Part shown: positions 35,873-46,599 of the stretch, in pieces
How the letters are laid out: every line of letters starts with the position of its first letter
How positions within the stretch are numbered: the stretch's first letter is position 1
Notes under the pieces: model-generated
Database searches by the model: none
What the model was told of the DNA's origin: nothing
Seen by the model: only the letters and a program-made list of their open reading frames with translations
Made by a program: the position numbers and the translations under genes
Assembly (NCBI GenBank): GCA_903994365.1
Contig: CAJEXL010000009.1
Span: 1-64,000, forward strand
Source: an uncultured Chlorobiaceae bacterium
GTDB lineage: Bacteria > Bacteroidota > Chlorobiia > Chlorobiales > Chlorobiaceae
DNA length: 64,000 bases
Direction of reading: 5' to 3'

Positions 35873-37024
35873 TTATGGCATCTTTTTCTGGAAAAGCTGT
35901 CCTGGTTGTTGTATGATGGCCTCTTTCAGTTCGAGTTCAAATAGATGGACAAGGAGAGATGGAATATCAATGTTTGAAGCGGTGGCAAGTGCATCTATGT
36001 GTATGGGTGCGTTGCCCATGCAATGGATAATGCTTTTTTCGAGAGGAGTAAGATTGTCGTTGGTGCTGCTTTTCGGTAATGGAGAGCTCCCCGAATGCTT
36101 TTTTGCAAATTCTCCTCCAAGTTCGCTGATGATATCGTCAACACTCATGATCGCCTTTGCTTGACCTTGCTGGATGAGCTTGTTCGTTCCCCTTGATGTT
36201 CTTGAAAAGATACTGCCTGGAATAGCAAAAACCTCCCTGTTCTGTTCAAGGGCAGAGGCCGCTGTAATCAGTGATCCCCCTTTCAGATCGGACTCAATGA
36301 CGATGGTGCCTGAAGAGATGCCTGAAATAACGCGGTTTCTCTTTGGAAATTTTCCAGGGGAGAGTTCTGAACCAATCCACTCTTCTGAAATGATTGCTCC
36401 CTGCTCAACGATTCTTGGCCACACCTTTCCCTTTGGATCGGTATAGATGGTGTCAATGCCACTAGCAAGAACGGCGACAGTAATTCCTCCGTTCTCAAGA
36501 GTCGCCGTGTGTGCCGCCATATCGATGCCATAAGCCAAACCGCTGAAGATGATAATGCCGCAATCGACCAGCTCTTTGCACACCAGTGCCGTAGCCTGTT
36601 TGCCATATTGTGAGGCATACCTTGTTCCTACTACAGCAAGGCCATAAGACTCTGTGTCCGGAAGTGAGCCCCGTATAAAGAGGCAGGGAGGTGGATCATA
36701 GATTTCTCTCAACAGAGCCGGGTAGGTGTGATCAAGGATGGTTATGATGCTTGCATTGTATCGGGGAAGCGCTGCAAGTTGCTCTTCAGCAGCCCGTCTG
36801 GCTACCTCTCTCGTTTGCGCATGGTGAAAAAAATGGTGAATTTGCCGGGCAAGAGATTCACCAATTCCCGATACCTGCACAAGCTCATTGATATCAGCGT
36901 GCAAAATATCGGTCAGGTCAGGAAAAGAGCTGACAATTGCCTTGATTCTTGCCGGACCAATACCCGGAACAAGCGTCAGGAGAAGGAGAAAAAGCCTCTG
37001 TTCCATGGTATCAGGAGGTCTCAT
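35873..37024 (-). CDS. dprA: DNA processing protein DprA
   Basis: A 383-residue DprA/Smf, which loads RecA on incoming single-stranded DNA in natural transformation. An N-terminal helix-hairpin-helix part (VPGIGPARIKAIV, residues 14-26, then VSGIGESLARQI) precedes a Rossmann-like core (VVGTRYASQYGKQ, then FSGLAYGIDMAAH and SGIDTIYTDPKGK). A C-terminal winged-helix domain (about 315-375) follows. Full length. It is 12 bases after the polyprenyl synthase gene. Confidence 0.93.
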   Translation of the reverse strand: MRPPDTMEQRLFLLLLTLVPGIGPARIKAIVSSFPDLTDILHADINELVQVSGIGESLARQIHHFFHHAQTREVARRAAEEQLAALPRYNASIITILDHTYPALLREIYDPPPCLFIRGSLPDTESYGLAVVGTRYASQYGKQATALVCKELVDCGIIIFSGLAYGIDMAAHTATLENGGITVAVLASGIDTIYTDPKGKVWPRIVEQGAIISEEWIGSELSPGKFPKRNRVISGISSGTIVIESDLKGGSLITAASALEQNREVFAIPGSIFSRTSRGTNKLIQQGQAKAIMSVDDIISELGGEFAKKHSGSSPLPKSSTNDNLTPLEKSIIHCMGNAPIHIDALATASNIDIPSLLVHLFELELKEAIIQQPGQLFQKKMP

Positions 37025-37036
37025 AACAAACAGAGG

Positions 37037-38050
37037 TTAGAAGTCTCTCTTCATGAGCAGATTTGCAAATCCTTTCAGGTACTCTTTTCCCTCTGCATGA
37101 GGCAGGCCCTCTAAAGCGGTCAGAGCCTCATTTGTATCTCTGTTAATCAGTGCAGCAGTCTCTTCAAGGACTCCGCATCGCTCAAAGAGAGCTTTTACTT
37201 CCGGCACCCTCTCAGCGCCAATGCCCTTATTGACAATAATTGAGTTAAGAAGAGCGCGGTCAGCACCTGAACACAGTTCCAGAGAGCGGAGCAGAAGATA
37301 GGTCTTTTTGCCGTTGATGATATCTCCACCCGCCATCTTTCCGGACTTTCCATCTTGGGCCATAATGTCGAGATAGTCATCCTGTATCTGAAAAGCGCGA
37401 CCTATTTTTTCGCCGAACAGCACCAGACTTTCAAGTTGCTCTTTAGTTCCGTTCGCCGCAACGCCACCGGCTTCAAGTGCGGCTGCAATGAGACGGCCGG
37501 TTTTCTTGGCAATCATGTCGAGATAGTCAGCTATCGTGGCATCTTTTTTCTCTTCAAGTTCCATGTCGAGCGCTTGCCCTTCACAGATCGTCATATTGGC
37601 GTGGTTGAGAATATGGACCAGTTCAGCATGTCGGGTACTCCTTGCCTGCAGGGCAAGTTCATAAGCGTAGGCAATCATCATATCTCCCGTCAGTATGGCG
37701 GCATTGGTGTTCCAATGCTTGTGAACGGTAGGTCTGCCATGGCGCAGCTCAGCCTGGTCCATGATATCGTCGTGGATCAGGGTAAAGTTATGCAAGATTT
37801 CAACCGCCAGGGCGACACTGAGCGCATCTTCCGAAGAGCCGCATACCGCTTCCGATGCCAGCAGCGTCAGAAATGGACGTATTCTCTTCCCTTTGCCTTC
37901 AAGAATGTATCTGGCTGGCGCATAAAGGGTGACAGGGCTCTCACTTTCAAAACATTTCCAAAGTGCGGTGTTGATTTTTGAGAAGTAAAGGTTGTACTTT
38001 TTTTCGACAAGTTCCTGTGTAATAGGCATAGTAATAATGAAATCGGTCAT
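37037..38050 (-). CDS. Polyprenyl diphosphate synthase (farnesyl/geranylgeranyl type)
   Basis: A 337-residue trans-isoprenyl diphosphate synthase. The first aspartate-rich motif is [15 protein letters not shown] and the second is QIQDDYLD. It should chain IPP units onto DMAPP for quinones, carotenoids or the chlorophyll/bacteriochlorophyll tail. Chain length is set by residues before the first motif and cannot be assigned with confidence. Its start overlaps the stop of fni by four bases, so isomerase and synthase are coupled. Confidence 0.9.
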   Translation of the reverse strand: MTDFIITMPITQELVEKKYNLYFSKINTALWKCFESESPVTLYAPARYILEGKGKRIRPFLTLLASEAVCGSSEDALSVALAVEILHNFTLIHDDIMDQAELRHGRPTVHKHWNTNAAILTGDMMIAYAYELALQARSTRHAELVHILNHANMTICEGQALDMELEEKKDATIADYLDMIAKKTGRLIAAALEAGGVAANGTKEQLESLVLFGEKIGRAFQIQDDYLDIMAQDGKSGKMAGGDIINGKKTYLLLRSLELCSGADRALLNSIIVNKGIGAERVPEVKALFERCGVLEETAALINRDTNEALTALEGLPHAEGKEYLKGFANLLMKRDF

Positions 38051-39120
38051 TGTTTGAAGGTAAGTCTTTTGTTTCTGAGCTCCTCAATGGTCGCAGCCCC
38101 GGTCAGGAACATCACTGCCCTGAGATCGTTCAGCCAGGTATCAATGGTCTTTTCAAGGGTTCCTTCGTAAAGGGCTTTGAGGAGAGATCTTGCTGAAGCG
38201 GCAAGCTGAGCTCCAAGCGCAAGTGATGTGGCGATATCAGTACCACTCTTTATTCCGCCTGAGGCAATGATTTCAATATCAATAAATTCAGAATGCTCTT
38301 TTTTCAGCTCACTGATGTCAAGCAGGCATTGAGCCGTAGGAATTCCCCAGTTCAGCAGAAGGTCAAGAGCGGGCAGACTGAAACGGTTATCCTGTCCGAA
38401 TTGACGGATATATCGGATCTCTTCTACTTTTTGCCAACTGATTCCTCCGGCACCCGCCACATCAATGACGCTAACACCTACTTCAAGAAGCTGTCGTGCA
38501 ACGGTTGCCGAAATACCGCATCCAACCTCTTTAACAATAACCGGTACGGTGATTTTATTGGTGAGTAGTTCAAGTTGTTCAAGAACATTTCGGAAATTTG
38601 TGTTTCCTTCAGGCTGAAAGAGCTCTTGCGCCGCATTGAGATGTACAATCAATCCATCGGCTTCCAGCAGTTCAAGCATAATACTGATCTCGCTCTTGCG
38701 TAATCCTTTGGCAATCTCGGGAGCTCCAATATTGGCAAAGATTTGGATTGATGGCGCGAATTTTCTTGTAATGGCAAAACTGTCGCGATATAACGGGTTT
38801 TCAAGTGCCTGTCGCATACTGCCAACGCCAAGCGGAATTTTAAACCGTTCCGCAGCTTCTGCAAGATGCTGGTTGAGCGTTGCCGCTTCACTATAGCCTC
38901 CCGTCATGGAGGAGATCATCAGTGGCGCCCCGATTTTTCTTCCAAGAAAAGTTGTGGAGAGATCAATGTCACAAAGCGACAGCTCTGGTAACGCATTATG
39001 GATAAATTCAAATTGCTCAAACCCTGTCGTTTTGCTTTTGAACGCAACATCCCCCTGCAGACATATCTCGACGTGACTGTGCTTCCGCTCAATTGTTATA
39101 TTGTCTGCTGTATTGCTCAT
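38047..39120 (-). CDS. fni: Type 2 isopentenyl-diphosphate delta-isomerase
   Basis: A 357-residue FMN-dependent IDI-2, which interconverts IPP and DMAPP. The fold starts with R-K-x-x-H-x-x-x-C in the first 20 residues, followed by the flavin-site [11 protein letters not shown], then [18 protein letters not shown] and the late [13 protein letters not shown] phosphate-binding loop. Coupled to the polyprenyl synthase downstream. A divergent 106-base gap separates it from the permease at 39227. Confidence 0.94.
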   Translation of the reverse strand: MSNTADNITIERKHSHVEICLQGDVAFKSKTTGFEQFEFIHNALPELSLCDIDLSTTFLGRKIGAPLMISSMTGGYSEAATLNQHLAEAAERFKIPLGVGSMRQALENPLYRDSFAITRKFAPSIQIFANIGAPEIAKGLRKSEISIMLELLEADGLIVHLNAAQELFQPEGNTNFRNVLEQLELLTNKITVPVIVKEVGCGISATVARQLLEVGVSVIDVAGAGGISWQKVEEIRYIRQFGQDNRFSLPALDLLLNWGIPTAQCLLDISELKKEHSEFIDIEIIASGGIKSGTDIATSLALGAQLAASARSLLKALYEGTLEKTIDTWLNDLRAVMFLTGAATIEELRNKRLTFKQ

Positions 39121-39226
39121 GTTGCGGGGAAAGGTTCCTCGACGGATTAGTAATACTTCAAGAAAAAATGATACAACATAACAAAAATATTCAATAAGTT
39201 CTCACCTCCATATCGAGGGGTTTATC

Positions 39227-40495
39227 ATGCTGAAGACATTGTTTGATATAGCCGTCCGTCACCTGCTTGGACGCCGTCGGCAGACGCTTACCACCATATT
39301 TGGTGTTGCTATAAGCACCATGGTGCTGATTACCACAAATTCCCTGATGCGCGGATTGCTTGACTCCTTTGTAGAAACTATTGTCAATGTAGCTCCCCAC
39401 ATCACGCTTAAAGGGGATAAAATGAACCCGATGCCGTTGAATCTTTTTGACAAAGAGAGCACTTCAGTGGTTGCCTATGTTGATGATAATATCCAGAAGC
39501 TTGAACAGGAAGAGGTCCGAAACTATCGCCAGATTCTCGCCCTGTTAAGCACAGCAGAGTATCAACAGCAAGTTACGGTCGCATCACCTTATGTCAATGC
39601 ACAGGTTATGGCGGTAAAGGGGAGCCGTAATCAGCCTATTCTCCTCAAAGGTGTTTTGATTGACAAGGAGGATGCTGTCAGTGGTATCCGGAAAAAACTG
39701 ATCAAGGGCGATATTGCCCTCTTTGAAAAAACAACCAATGCGCTGCTTGTGGGGAGAACGGTTGCAAAGGATATGAATCTCAAGCTGAATGATCAGGTTG
39801 TTATTATTCCAGCTTCCGGAAAAAGTCGGCAGTGCAAGGTGGCTGGGATTTTTTTTTCAGGGGTCAATGCTGTTGATAATAGTGTTTTTGTCTCCCTCAA
39901 GTTTGCACAAATTATTGAGGGATTACCAGCAAACAAGGTTTCTGGCATTGCGCTTAAAGTTGCTGATCCGTTTGCCAATGCTTCCCTTGCAAGAGATCTT
40001 GAGCGGGTTACCGGTTATCAGTGCATGACCTGGCAGAAGGAAAATGCAAGCCTTCTCTCCCTCTTTACCCGTATTGGTTATATCGTTTTCTCTTTGGTTG
40101 GCTTTGTCGGTATTGTCTCAGGGTTTGGAGTTGCAAATATTCTTGTGACCACCGTTTTTGAAAAGAGTCGTGACATTGCTATCATGAAATCACTTGGATT
40201 TTCTGCTTTTGAAATGGTGAGCATGTTTATTTTCGAGGGTTTTATGGTGGGATTGGCTGGTGCGCTTGCTGGTGGAGTACTGGCTATAGGCTCAATCAAT
40301 CTCCTTGCCAGCCTTCCCATAGAGAGTTCCCAGGGGCCTCTGACGAAAACGGGCTTCAGTATGTCTTACAACCCCCTCTATTTTTTGCTCATTATCGGTA
40401 TAACCGTTCTGATCAGCACGATCGCAGCAATTCTTCCTTCAGCGCGGGCGGCCAAACTCGAACCGATCACCGTACTCAGGGACAGCAGTTTGTAA
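39227..40495 (+). CDS. ABC transporter permease, FtsX/MacB/LolC-like
   Basis: A 422-residue permease with a first membrane helix at about 20-40, a large periplasmic region (about 45-265) and three helices in the C-terminal third (about 280-310, 325-355, 380-405). This is the FtsX/LolC topology, and the ending LPSARAAKLEPITVLR is typical of the family. GAGGGG precedes the ATG. The partner ATPase is not in the window. It could act in lipoprotein release or another envelope efflux task. Confidence 0.85.
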   Translation: MLKTLFDIAVRHLLGRRRQTLTTIFGVAISTMVLITTNSLMRGLLDSFVETIVNVAPHITLKGDKMNPMPLNLFDKESTSVVAYVDDNIQKLEQEEVRNYRQILALLSTAEYQQQVTVASPYVNAQVMAVKGSRNQPILLKGVLIDKEDAVSGIRKKLIKGDIALFEKTTNALLVGRTVAKDMNLKLNDQVVIIPASGKSRQCKVAGIFFSGVNAVDNSVFVSLKFAQIIEGLPANKVSGIALKVADPFANASLARDLERVTGYQCMTWQKENASLLSLFTRIGYIVFSLVGFVGIVSGFGVANILVTTVFEKSRDIAIMKSLGFSAFEMVSMFIFEGFMVGLAGALAGGVLAIGSINLLASLPIESSQGPLTKTGFSMSYNPLYFLLIIGITVLISTIAAILPSARAAKLEPITVLRDSSL

Positions 40496-40498
40496 AGC

Positions 40499-42322
40499 TT
40501 ACAGCCCTCCGGGTCGAGTCTGTTCCGGGTGCTGCAGCAAGTAGAGTTTGTAGTAAAGTCCTCTTTTTGCGAGAAGCTCCTGATGGTTTCCGCACTCTCT
40601 TATCACCCCTTTGTGCAGGACAATAATTTTATCGGCCTTTTGAACTGTTGATAGTCTGTGGGCAATAATAATCGAGGTGCGATTGCTCATGAGACTGGTG
40701 GTTGCAGCATCAATAAGGGATTCTGTTTCAGTATCGACCGAGCTGGTGGCCTCATCAAGCACAAGAATTTCAGGATTGTAGAGGAGCGCCCGGACGAAGG
40801 CGATTAACTGTTTCTGTCCGGAGGAGAGGCCTGTGCCGTTTTCAAGAACCCTGTACTCGTAACCGCCTGGAAGCTGTTGAATAAAGCGGTCAGCTCCTAC
40901 CACCCGAGCCGCTTCACGCAACTCCTCATCTGTGACATCAGGATTGCCAAATGCAAGGTTTTCCCTTATGGTGCCGGAAAAGAGAAACACATCCTGCATG
41001 ACAACACCAACGAGCCTCCTTACCGAAAGCTCCGTTATCTGTTGCAGCGGGATGCCGTCAATGGTCACTGACCCTTTGGCGAAGGGGTAAAGTTTTGAGA
41101 TGATATTAATAAGGGTTGTTTTTCCGCTTCCCGTGGCACCGACAATAGCAATCTTTTCTCCATGCCGGATGGTCATCGAGATATCTTTCAGCACCCAGTG
41201 TTCGCTCTCATAAGCAAACCAGACATTTTTAAACGCAATACACTCCTTGAACGAGGTGAGATTGTTCAGTTCGGACTGCGCTTCTACTCCCTCTTTCTCG
41301 TCAAGGAGCCGGATAATGCGGTCAGAGCTTGCGATGGCTGTCTGAATAACATTGAAACGGTCAGAGAGATGTTGTAACGGTCTGAAAAATAACCAGATAT
41401 ACTGAACAAACGAGACGACGACACCGATAGAGAGATCAGCCTTGAGCAGCCGTACACCGCCGTACCATAGAACCAGGCCTGCCGCTGCCGAACTCAGCAC
41501 CTCAATCAGCGGAAAATAGACGGAGAAGTAAAAGACCGTCCGGATATTGGCATCCCGATGATCAGCATTGATAGCGGCATATTTGCCTGCTTCGCGCCCT
41601 TCACGGTTAAAGAGCTGAACAATGGTCATACCGGTAAGATGCTCCTGAAAAAAGGTGTTCAGTCTTGCGTTATGGGTGAGGACATCCTGAAAAGCAATCC
41701 GGACCCGTTTTTTGAAGGCCATGGTTGCATAAATCATCAAAGGGAGAATGCCGAGGACAATAAGGGTGAGTTGCCAGTCAATCCAGAGCATCATTACCAC
41801 AATAAAGAGGAGTTGCAACAGGTCGCCCAGAATCGTGATGATTCCACTGGAAAGCATCTCATTGAGTGACTCTACATCACTTGTTGTACGGGTGATCAGC
41901 CTTCCAATAGGGTTTCGGTCATAAAATCTTGCTGGCAGCTTCTGCAGATGGGTAAAAATATCCATCCGGATGTCAAGCACTGCTTTTTGGCCGATTATCT
42001 GGGTCAGCCATGTGGTGATATATTGCTTGATACCATCCAAAAGAATAGTACTGGCCAACAACAGACTGATAACGCTGAGCCCTTTAAAATCAGCTCGTGT
42101 GATGTAATCGTCAATGGCGATTTTTGTCAAATATGGTCTCAATGGGCCAAGAAAAGAGCCAGCAATTGTAATGACAACTGCAATTGCTACCAGCTTGTTG
42201 TATGGTTTGATATACCTGAAAAGCCGGGCGATGATATAGCGGTCAACTGAATTATTTTTCTCTTTTTGGAGTGTATCATCCTGCTGTGGCCTGAAGCTTT
42301 TTTTTGTCGGGTTGTTACTCAT
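40499..42322 (-). CDS. MsbA-type ABC exporter (permease fused to ATPase)
   Basis: A 607-residue half-transporter with six transmembrane helices (about 40-330) fused to an ATPase. The ATPase has Walker [10 protein letters not shown], signature LSSGQKQ, Walker [13 protein letters not shown] and a late histidine switch in IAHRLST. It works as a dimer. Lipid A flippase (MsbA) function is plausible given the many LPS genes here, but drug and lipid exporters look the same. It overlaps the upstream phosphohexomutase gene by eight bases. Confidence 0.85.
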   Translation of the reverse strand: MSNNPTKKSFRPQQDDTLQKEKNNSVDRYIIARLFRYIKPYNKLVAIAVVITIAGSFLGPLRPYLTKIAIDDYITRADFKGLSVISLLLASTILLDGIKQYITTWLTQIIGQKAVLDIRMDIFTHLQKLPARFYDRNPIGRLITRTTSDVESLNEMLSSGIITILGDLLQLLFIVVMMLWIDWQLTLIVLGILPLMIYATMAFKKRVRIAFQDVLTHNARLNTFFQEHLTGMTIVQLFNREGREAGKYAAINADHRDANIRTVFYFSVYFPLIEVLSSAAAGLVLWYGGVRLLKADLSIGVVVSFVQYIWLFFRPLQHLSDRFNVIQTAIASSDRIIRLLDEKEGVEAQSELNNLTSFKECIAFKNVWFAYESEHWVLKDISMTIRHGEKIAIVGATGSGKTTLINIISKLYPFAKGSVTIDGIPLQQITELSVRRLVGVVMQDVFLFSGTIRENLAFGNPDVTDEELREAARVVGADRFIQQLPGGYEYRVLENGTGLSSGQKQLIAFVRALLYNPEILVLDEATSSVDTETESLIDAATTSLMSNRTSIIIAHRLSTVQKADKIIVLHKGVIRECGNHQELLAKRGLYYKLYLLQHPEQTRPGGL

Positions 42323-43730
42323 GCTGTTTTATGCCCGAGCCTCTTTTTTCAATTTCACTCTTCAGCTCACTGGCCAACGATTCAGCCTGTTCTTTAGTGG
42401 GAGCCTCGGCATAGATTCTCACAATAGGTTCGGTGTTTGATGGGCGCAGGTGAACCCAACTGTTTGCAAAATCAAGTTTCAGTCCATCAAGCCTGTTTGC
42501 TTCAGCGGCAGGATAAATTGTTTCTATATAAGAAAATATTGATTCGAGTGATTCACGATCTGCATGGCTGAGTACAATTTTCTGCTTGGACATAAAATAA
42601 TCAGGGAACTGACGCCTGAATTGTGAGAGTGTTCCTCGGTCGTTTTTGCTACGCCAGAGTGTGAATGCCTGAACAATCAGCGCTATGCCGACCAAAGCAT
42701 CACGCCCATAGTGTAACTCAGGCAGAATAACCCCACCGTTGCCTTCACCACCAATAACCGCATGTTTTTCTTTCATGACAGCACTGACGTTGGCTTCTCC
42801 AACTTTGGCGCTGTAACATGCCTCCCCATATCGGTTGGCAATATCACGAAGTGCACGACTGCTTGAAAGATTGTTTGCCACTGGCCCAAGTTTGTGCTTG
42901 AGGTAAAAATCAGCACAGGCAACCAGGGTATACTCCTCACCGAAGAGAGTACCATCTTCGCAGAGAAGAGCAAGCCGGTCAACATCCGGATCGACAACCA
43001 GAGCAAAGTCGCATCCACTCTTCTGTAGTGCAGCAATGGTTCCTGACAAATTTTCTTCAATAGGTTCAGGATTTCGGGGAAAGAGGCCGGTGCCGCCACA
43101 GGCAAATTGAACAATGCTCGAAATTCCAAGCCTTTCACAAAGCTTGGGAACAATCGAAGAGCCAGCACCTTCAACAGAGTCAACCAGCACCCTGAACTCT
43201 TCTCGGGCAATTGAGGTCGGATTGATACAGGGTAACTGAAGGACTTTATCTATATGATAGTCCTCATAACTGTTATTCTGGCTGATTGAGCCAATGGCAT
43301 CCCAGCGTGCAGGGAAAAATTGCTCTTTTTTTGCAATATCAAGAAGTTCCTCCACCTCTTCAGCGTCTAAAAACTCGCCAAGGTGGTTCAGCATTTTCAG
43401 TGCATTCCATGGAACAGGGTTGTGTGAAGCTGTAATGATAAGTCCAGCTTCAGCCTTTTCTGCGGCCACGGCAATTTCAACGGTTGGAGTGGTGGCGATA
43501 CCAAGATCAATAACATCACACCCGCAAAGGAGCAGCGTACTGCTGACCAGATCACTGATAGCTTTACCTGTAGGTCTGGTGTCCCTGCCGATAACAATAC
43601 GGGATTTTTTTTCAGGATTCCGCCGAAGCGTCCACGAAGCAAAAGCCATAGCAAACGCGGTGAGATTTTTTGGTGTCAGGCTCTCGCCAACAACACCCCT
43701 TATTCCGGAAACGCTGATCATCAAGCTCAT
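42315..43730 (-). CDS. Phosphoglucosamine mutase / phosphomannomutase family enzyme
   Basis: A 471-residue alpha-D-phosphohexomutase. It has the N-terminal VSGIRG, the catalytic serine loop TASHNP, the metal loop DPDVDRLAL and the sugar-binding GEGNGG loop. The C-terminal phosphate-binding RPSNTEP closes the fold. The frame is open 50 codons further upstream, but that part resembles no family member, so the ATG at 43730 (MSLMISVSG) is preferred. It may supply GlcN-1-phosphate for peptidoglycan or LPS. It couples to the ABC exporter. Confidence 0.88.
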   Translation of the reverse strand: MSLMISVSGIRGVVGESLTPKNLTAFAMAFASWTLRRNPEKKSRIVIGRDTRPTGKAISDLVSSTLLLCGCDVIDLGIATTPTVEIAVAAEKAEAGLIITASHNPVPWNALKMLNHLGEFLDAEEVEELLDIAKKEQFFPARWDAIGSISQNNSYEDYHIDKVLQLPCINPTSIAREEFRVLVDSVEGAGSSIVPKLCERLGISSIVQFACGGTGLFPRNPEPIEENLSGTIAALQKSGCDFALVVDPDVDRLALLCEDGTLFGEEYTLVACADFYLKHKLGPVANNLSSSRALRDIANRYGEACYSAKVGEANVSAVMKEKHAVIGGEGNGGVILPELHYGRDALVGIALIVQAFTLWRSKNDRGTLSQFRRQFPDYFMSKQKIVLSHADRESLESIFSYIETIYPAAEANRLDGLKLDFANSWVHLRPSNTEPIVRIYAEAPTKEQAESLASELKSEIEKRGSGIKQHE

Positions 43731-43882
43731 AAACTGCTGGGTATCAAGATTAAAATTTTGCGCAATATAAAAAAAATTGGGGTAGGGTGAGTATCGGTAA
43801 GGTGTTGCCTGGAGGTGACAAGATGAGGGGGAGCAGACTGAATGGGGGATAGAGGTAAAATCTTTATTGATTTTTATCAATC

Positions 43883-43903
43883 TTTGTCGTTTGTCGTTTG
43901 TCG
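43883..43903 (+). repeat. Three tandem copies of TTTGTCG upstream of rpsT
   Basis: TTTGTCG is repeated at 43883, 43890 and 43897 with no interruption, in the 94-base stretch before rpsT. Such heptamer runs can slip during replication. Confidence 0.9.
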
Positions 43904-43974
43904 TTTTGATTCGTTTCTTCTATATTGGATACCTTTTATTATTCTAATAATATTTTATCCAAGAGTAAGCGTAT

Positions 43975-44250
43975 ATGCCTTTACATAAATCGGCTGAAAA
44001 AAGATTACGGCAGTCAGAAAGAAGAAATGCCAGAAACAGAGCAAGGAAAAAAGAGCTTAAAGTTCTTGTTAAAACCATGCAAAAACTGATTGATACCAGT
44101 GCGGAAAAGGCTGTAGTCGAGGTTGCTTACCGTTCGGCTGTTCAGAAACTTGATCGTCTTGGGGTAAAAAATTACATTCACCCCAACAAAGCGTCTCGCA
44201 AGAAATCACAGTTGACACGGCTTTTAAACAGCTATGTGAAAGTTGATTAA
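43975..44250 (+). CDS. rpsT: Small ribosomal subunit protein bS20
   Basis: A 91-residue, very basic three-helix S20. The opening [20 protein letters not shown] and the closing [21 protein letters not shown] are characteristic. Full length. It stands alone, upstream of ruvA and divergent from the mutase gene. Confidence 0.95.
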   Translation: MPLHKSAEKRLRQSERRNARNRARKKELKVLVKTMQKLIDTSAEKAVVEVAYRSAVQKLDRLGVKNYIHPNKASRKKSQLTRLLNSYVKVD

Positions 44251-44349
44251 AAAGTAGAAGAACGTTCTGGCTCGGCCAGAGGTGATTTTTGTTGTCTGAC
44301 ATCCGGACTGGATATCCTTTTCAGTCCGGGTTTCCATACCCTTCTATTC

Positions 44350-44952
44350 ATGTTTGCATATTTTCGCGGCAAGCTGATTTCAGTTTTGCCTGAAGAGGCG
44401 GTTGTTGAGGTCTCTGGTATTGCCTATAAGTTTCTTGTTTCTGCAATGACAAGCAGGCGCTTTCCGGAACCAGGGAGCGATGTGCTTATTTTTTCACATC
44501 TTTATGTCAGGGAAGATGCCCTTCAACTCTACGGTTTTTCTGGGGAAGATGAGCGACAACTCTTCCGTTTGCTTTTGCTTGCCTCTGGTGTGGGGCCAAA
44601 GCTTGCGCTTGCGGTTCTCTCCGGATTACAGGTACATGAGGTGCATGAGGCTATTCTGGCCAATGCGCCTGAGCGCCTCTATGGTATTTCCGGCATCGGC
44701 AAGAAAACTGCAGCAAGGATTATTCTTGAATTAAGGGATAAAATTCTGAAACTTGCTCCTGTTGGTACCATGGTTTCACCCGCTTCGCTTCAGACAAGCC
44801 GGTTACGGGATGATGCCATTAATGCCCTTGTAACGCTTGGTTTTTCAAGGCCTGCTGTTCAAAAAGCTGTGGTAACGATTCTCGAACAACAGGAAGGGCT
44901 CACTGTTGAAGAGGTAGTCAAATCAGCACTTGTTTCCATTCATAATAGTTAG
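44350..44952 (+). CDS. ruvA: Holliday junction helicase subunit RuvA
   Basis: A 200-residue RuvA that grips four-way junctions for RuvB. Domain I begins [10 protein letters not shown], domain II has two helix-hairpin-helix motifs ([17 protein letters not shown] and [16 protein letters not shown]), and domain III (about 150-200) binds RuvB. Full length. folC starts nine bases after the stop. Confidence 0.95.
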   Translation: MFAYFRGKLISVLPEEAVVEVSGIAYKFLVSAMTSRRFPEPGSDVLIFSHLYVREDALQLYGFSGEDERQLFRLLLLASGVGPKLALAVLSGLQVHEVHEAILANAPERLYGISGIGKKTAARIILELRDKILKLAPVGTMVSPASLQTSRLRDDAINALVTLGFSRPAVQKAVVTILEQQEGLTVEEVVKSALVSIHNS

Positions 44953-44961
44953 CAGCAAACG

Positions 44962-46230
44962 GTGACCTACCAGGACGCACTCGATTTTCTTTATCCACTA
45001 CACCGCTTCGGCATAAAGCCCGGTCTGGATCGGGTACTGAAGCTGCTTGATCTTCTGGGAGCACCCCATAAGCGTCTCGGGCAGGTTGTTCATATTGCAG
45101 GCACAAACGGCAAGGGAACAGTAGCGGCATCTCTTGCATCGATTTTTCAGGCAAGTGGACGGAAAACAGCTCTTTATACATCACCTCATCTGGTTGATTT
45201 TACAGAACGAATTCGTATCAACGGCGTGCAGATTCCCCGTGAGAGGGTGGCTCACTACTGCGCGCTATTGCAGCGTGCGGTTCTTGATAATCACTCAACC
45301 TTTTTTGAAGCGACGACAGCGATAGCTTTTGCATGGTTTGCGGACGAAGGGGTTGATCTCTCCATCATTGAGACTGGTATGGGTGGGCGGCTTGATGCAA
45401 CCAATGTTGTTGATTCTGATTACGTCGTTATTCCAAGTATTGGTTTCGATCATACCGAATGGCTTGGTGGAACTCTTGCCCTCATTGCGGCGGAAAAAGC
45501 GGCTATAATCAAAAAAGGGTGCAGGGTATTCACTGCGGTCTCTGATCCCGAAGCTTTACACTCTCTACAAGAGGGTGCCGTATTGTGCGATGCAGCTCTC
45601 TTTTGTGTTGAAAAAGATGTGGCATGCAGCATAACGTCCCAGGAGCCGGGAATGATGGAGTTAGAGATCAGAACGGCATCATGGCTCTATCCGGCATTGA
45701 AAGTACCGCTGACTGGCTCATTTCATGCAACAAATCTCTCTCTTGCTGTTATGGTAGCCGAAGCTGCTGGTATTTCGCCAGAGCATATCCGTAAGGGGTT
45801 AAACCGTTTATCAGAGAGTGGCTACAGGGCAAGGCTTGAATTGATTGGCAACTCTCCAGCCATATTTCTTGATGTTTCACATAATCCTGATGGTATGCGG
45901 GAGACTGTCAATACGCTCTGTTTATTCCGCCATCATTATAATCGAGCCTATGTTGTGCTTGGTTTGGCTTCGGATAAAGATGCCAGGGCAATGATTCGGG
46001 AACTTCTTCGTCTCAACATTCTTTTTGTTGCTGTTACTATTCCATCTGAACGCAGTGTGCCTGCTGAATTACTCTGCTCTTTGTGCAAAGATGAGGGAGC
46101 AGAGGCAACGCTTTTCAGTAACGGAAGAGAGGCTCTTGCCTCTTTAAGGGCAACGGCAGGTGTTGATGACCTGATTCTTGTAACGGGCTCTTTTTATCTT
46201 GCAGGTGATATTATAGCAGGAGGTATATGA
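44962..46230 (+). CDS. folC: Folylpolyglutamate / dihydrofolate synthase
   Basis: A 422-residue Mur-ligase-like enzyme that adds glutamate to folates. The P-loop HIAGTNGKGT, the T-S-P-H-L segment, I-E-T-G-M-G-G-R-L-D-A-T-N and LDVSHNPDG are all present. Start codon GTG at 44962. It shares a transcript with ruvA. Confidence 0.94.
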   Translation: MTYQDALDFLYPLHRFGIKPGLDRVLKLLDLLGAPHKRLGQVVHIAGTNGKGTVAASLASIFQASGRKTALYTSPHLVDFTERIRINGVQIPRERVAHYCALLQRAVLDNHSTFFEATTAIAFAWFADEGVDLSIIETGMGGRLDATNVVDSDYVVIPSIGFDHTEWLGGTLALIAAEKAAIIKKGCRVFTAVSDPEALHSLQEGAVLCDAALFCVEKDVACSITSQEPGMMELEIRTASWLYPALKVPLTGSFHATNLSLAVMVAEAAGISPEHIRKGLNRLSESGYRARLELIGNSPAIFLDVSHNPDGMRETVNTLCLFRHHYNRAYVVLGLASDKDARAMIRELLRLNILFVAVTIPSERSVPAELLCSLCKDEGAEATLFSNGREALASLRATAGVDDLILVTGSFYLAGDIIAGGI

Positions 46231-46457
46231 AACTATCTTTTTTATGGAATTTTTTTTATTTATATTTACAGAAATACAGAAATTCATCTTACGGTTGAGA
46301 GTGTATTCTTCTTCGTAATTCCTTGTCGTTATTATCCCTTTTTCAATTATAGAAATTCTTCCCCTTTTATATTCTTTTCCTGCTTTTATGTCATACAGAC
46401 AAAGCGCTAAAGGTAATTTCCGTTCATGATTCGTGTCATTGGATACCGTATCGGTGC
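46231..46457. other. AT-rich gap between folC and the inverted repeat
   Basis: This 227-base stretch holds no convincing gene, terminator or RNA. It is AT-rich with several short T-runs after folC. Together with the repeat arm (46458-46565), it makes a 369-base leader before rho. Confidence 0.5.
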
Positions 46458-46565
46458 ACTACGGAGTAGTGCCATAAAGCGAAGAGGTATCTGATTGCGG
46501 TACCTCTTCAGCTTCCTTTTTTCATCCGAGATATTTCATCACGAAGCTTTGCAGCCTCTTCATAG
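46458..46565 (-). repeat. 108-bp inverted repeat, arm 1 (copy of the bfn/bamA junction)
   Basis: The reverse complement is identical over 108 bases to 50746-50853. On the minus strand it contains the last 18 codons and stop of the bifunctional nuclease gene (Y-E-E-A-A-K-L-R-D-E-I-S and so on), the hairpin after it, and the codons for the last residues of BamA. Here it is not joined to either gene, so arm 1 is the copy. It lies 34 bases upstream of rho. Confidence 0.9.
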
Positions 46566-46599
46566 CTTTTTTACAAACAAGCGTTGAATACAATTTACA

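Noticed and set aside
46458-46565. Arm 1 as a mobile REP-type element
   Set aside because: The repeat includes the coding end of bfn and the last codons of bamA, which fits duplication of a junction better than a mobile intergenic repeat; only two copies are seen here.
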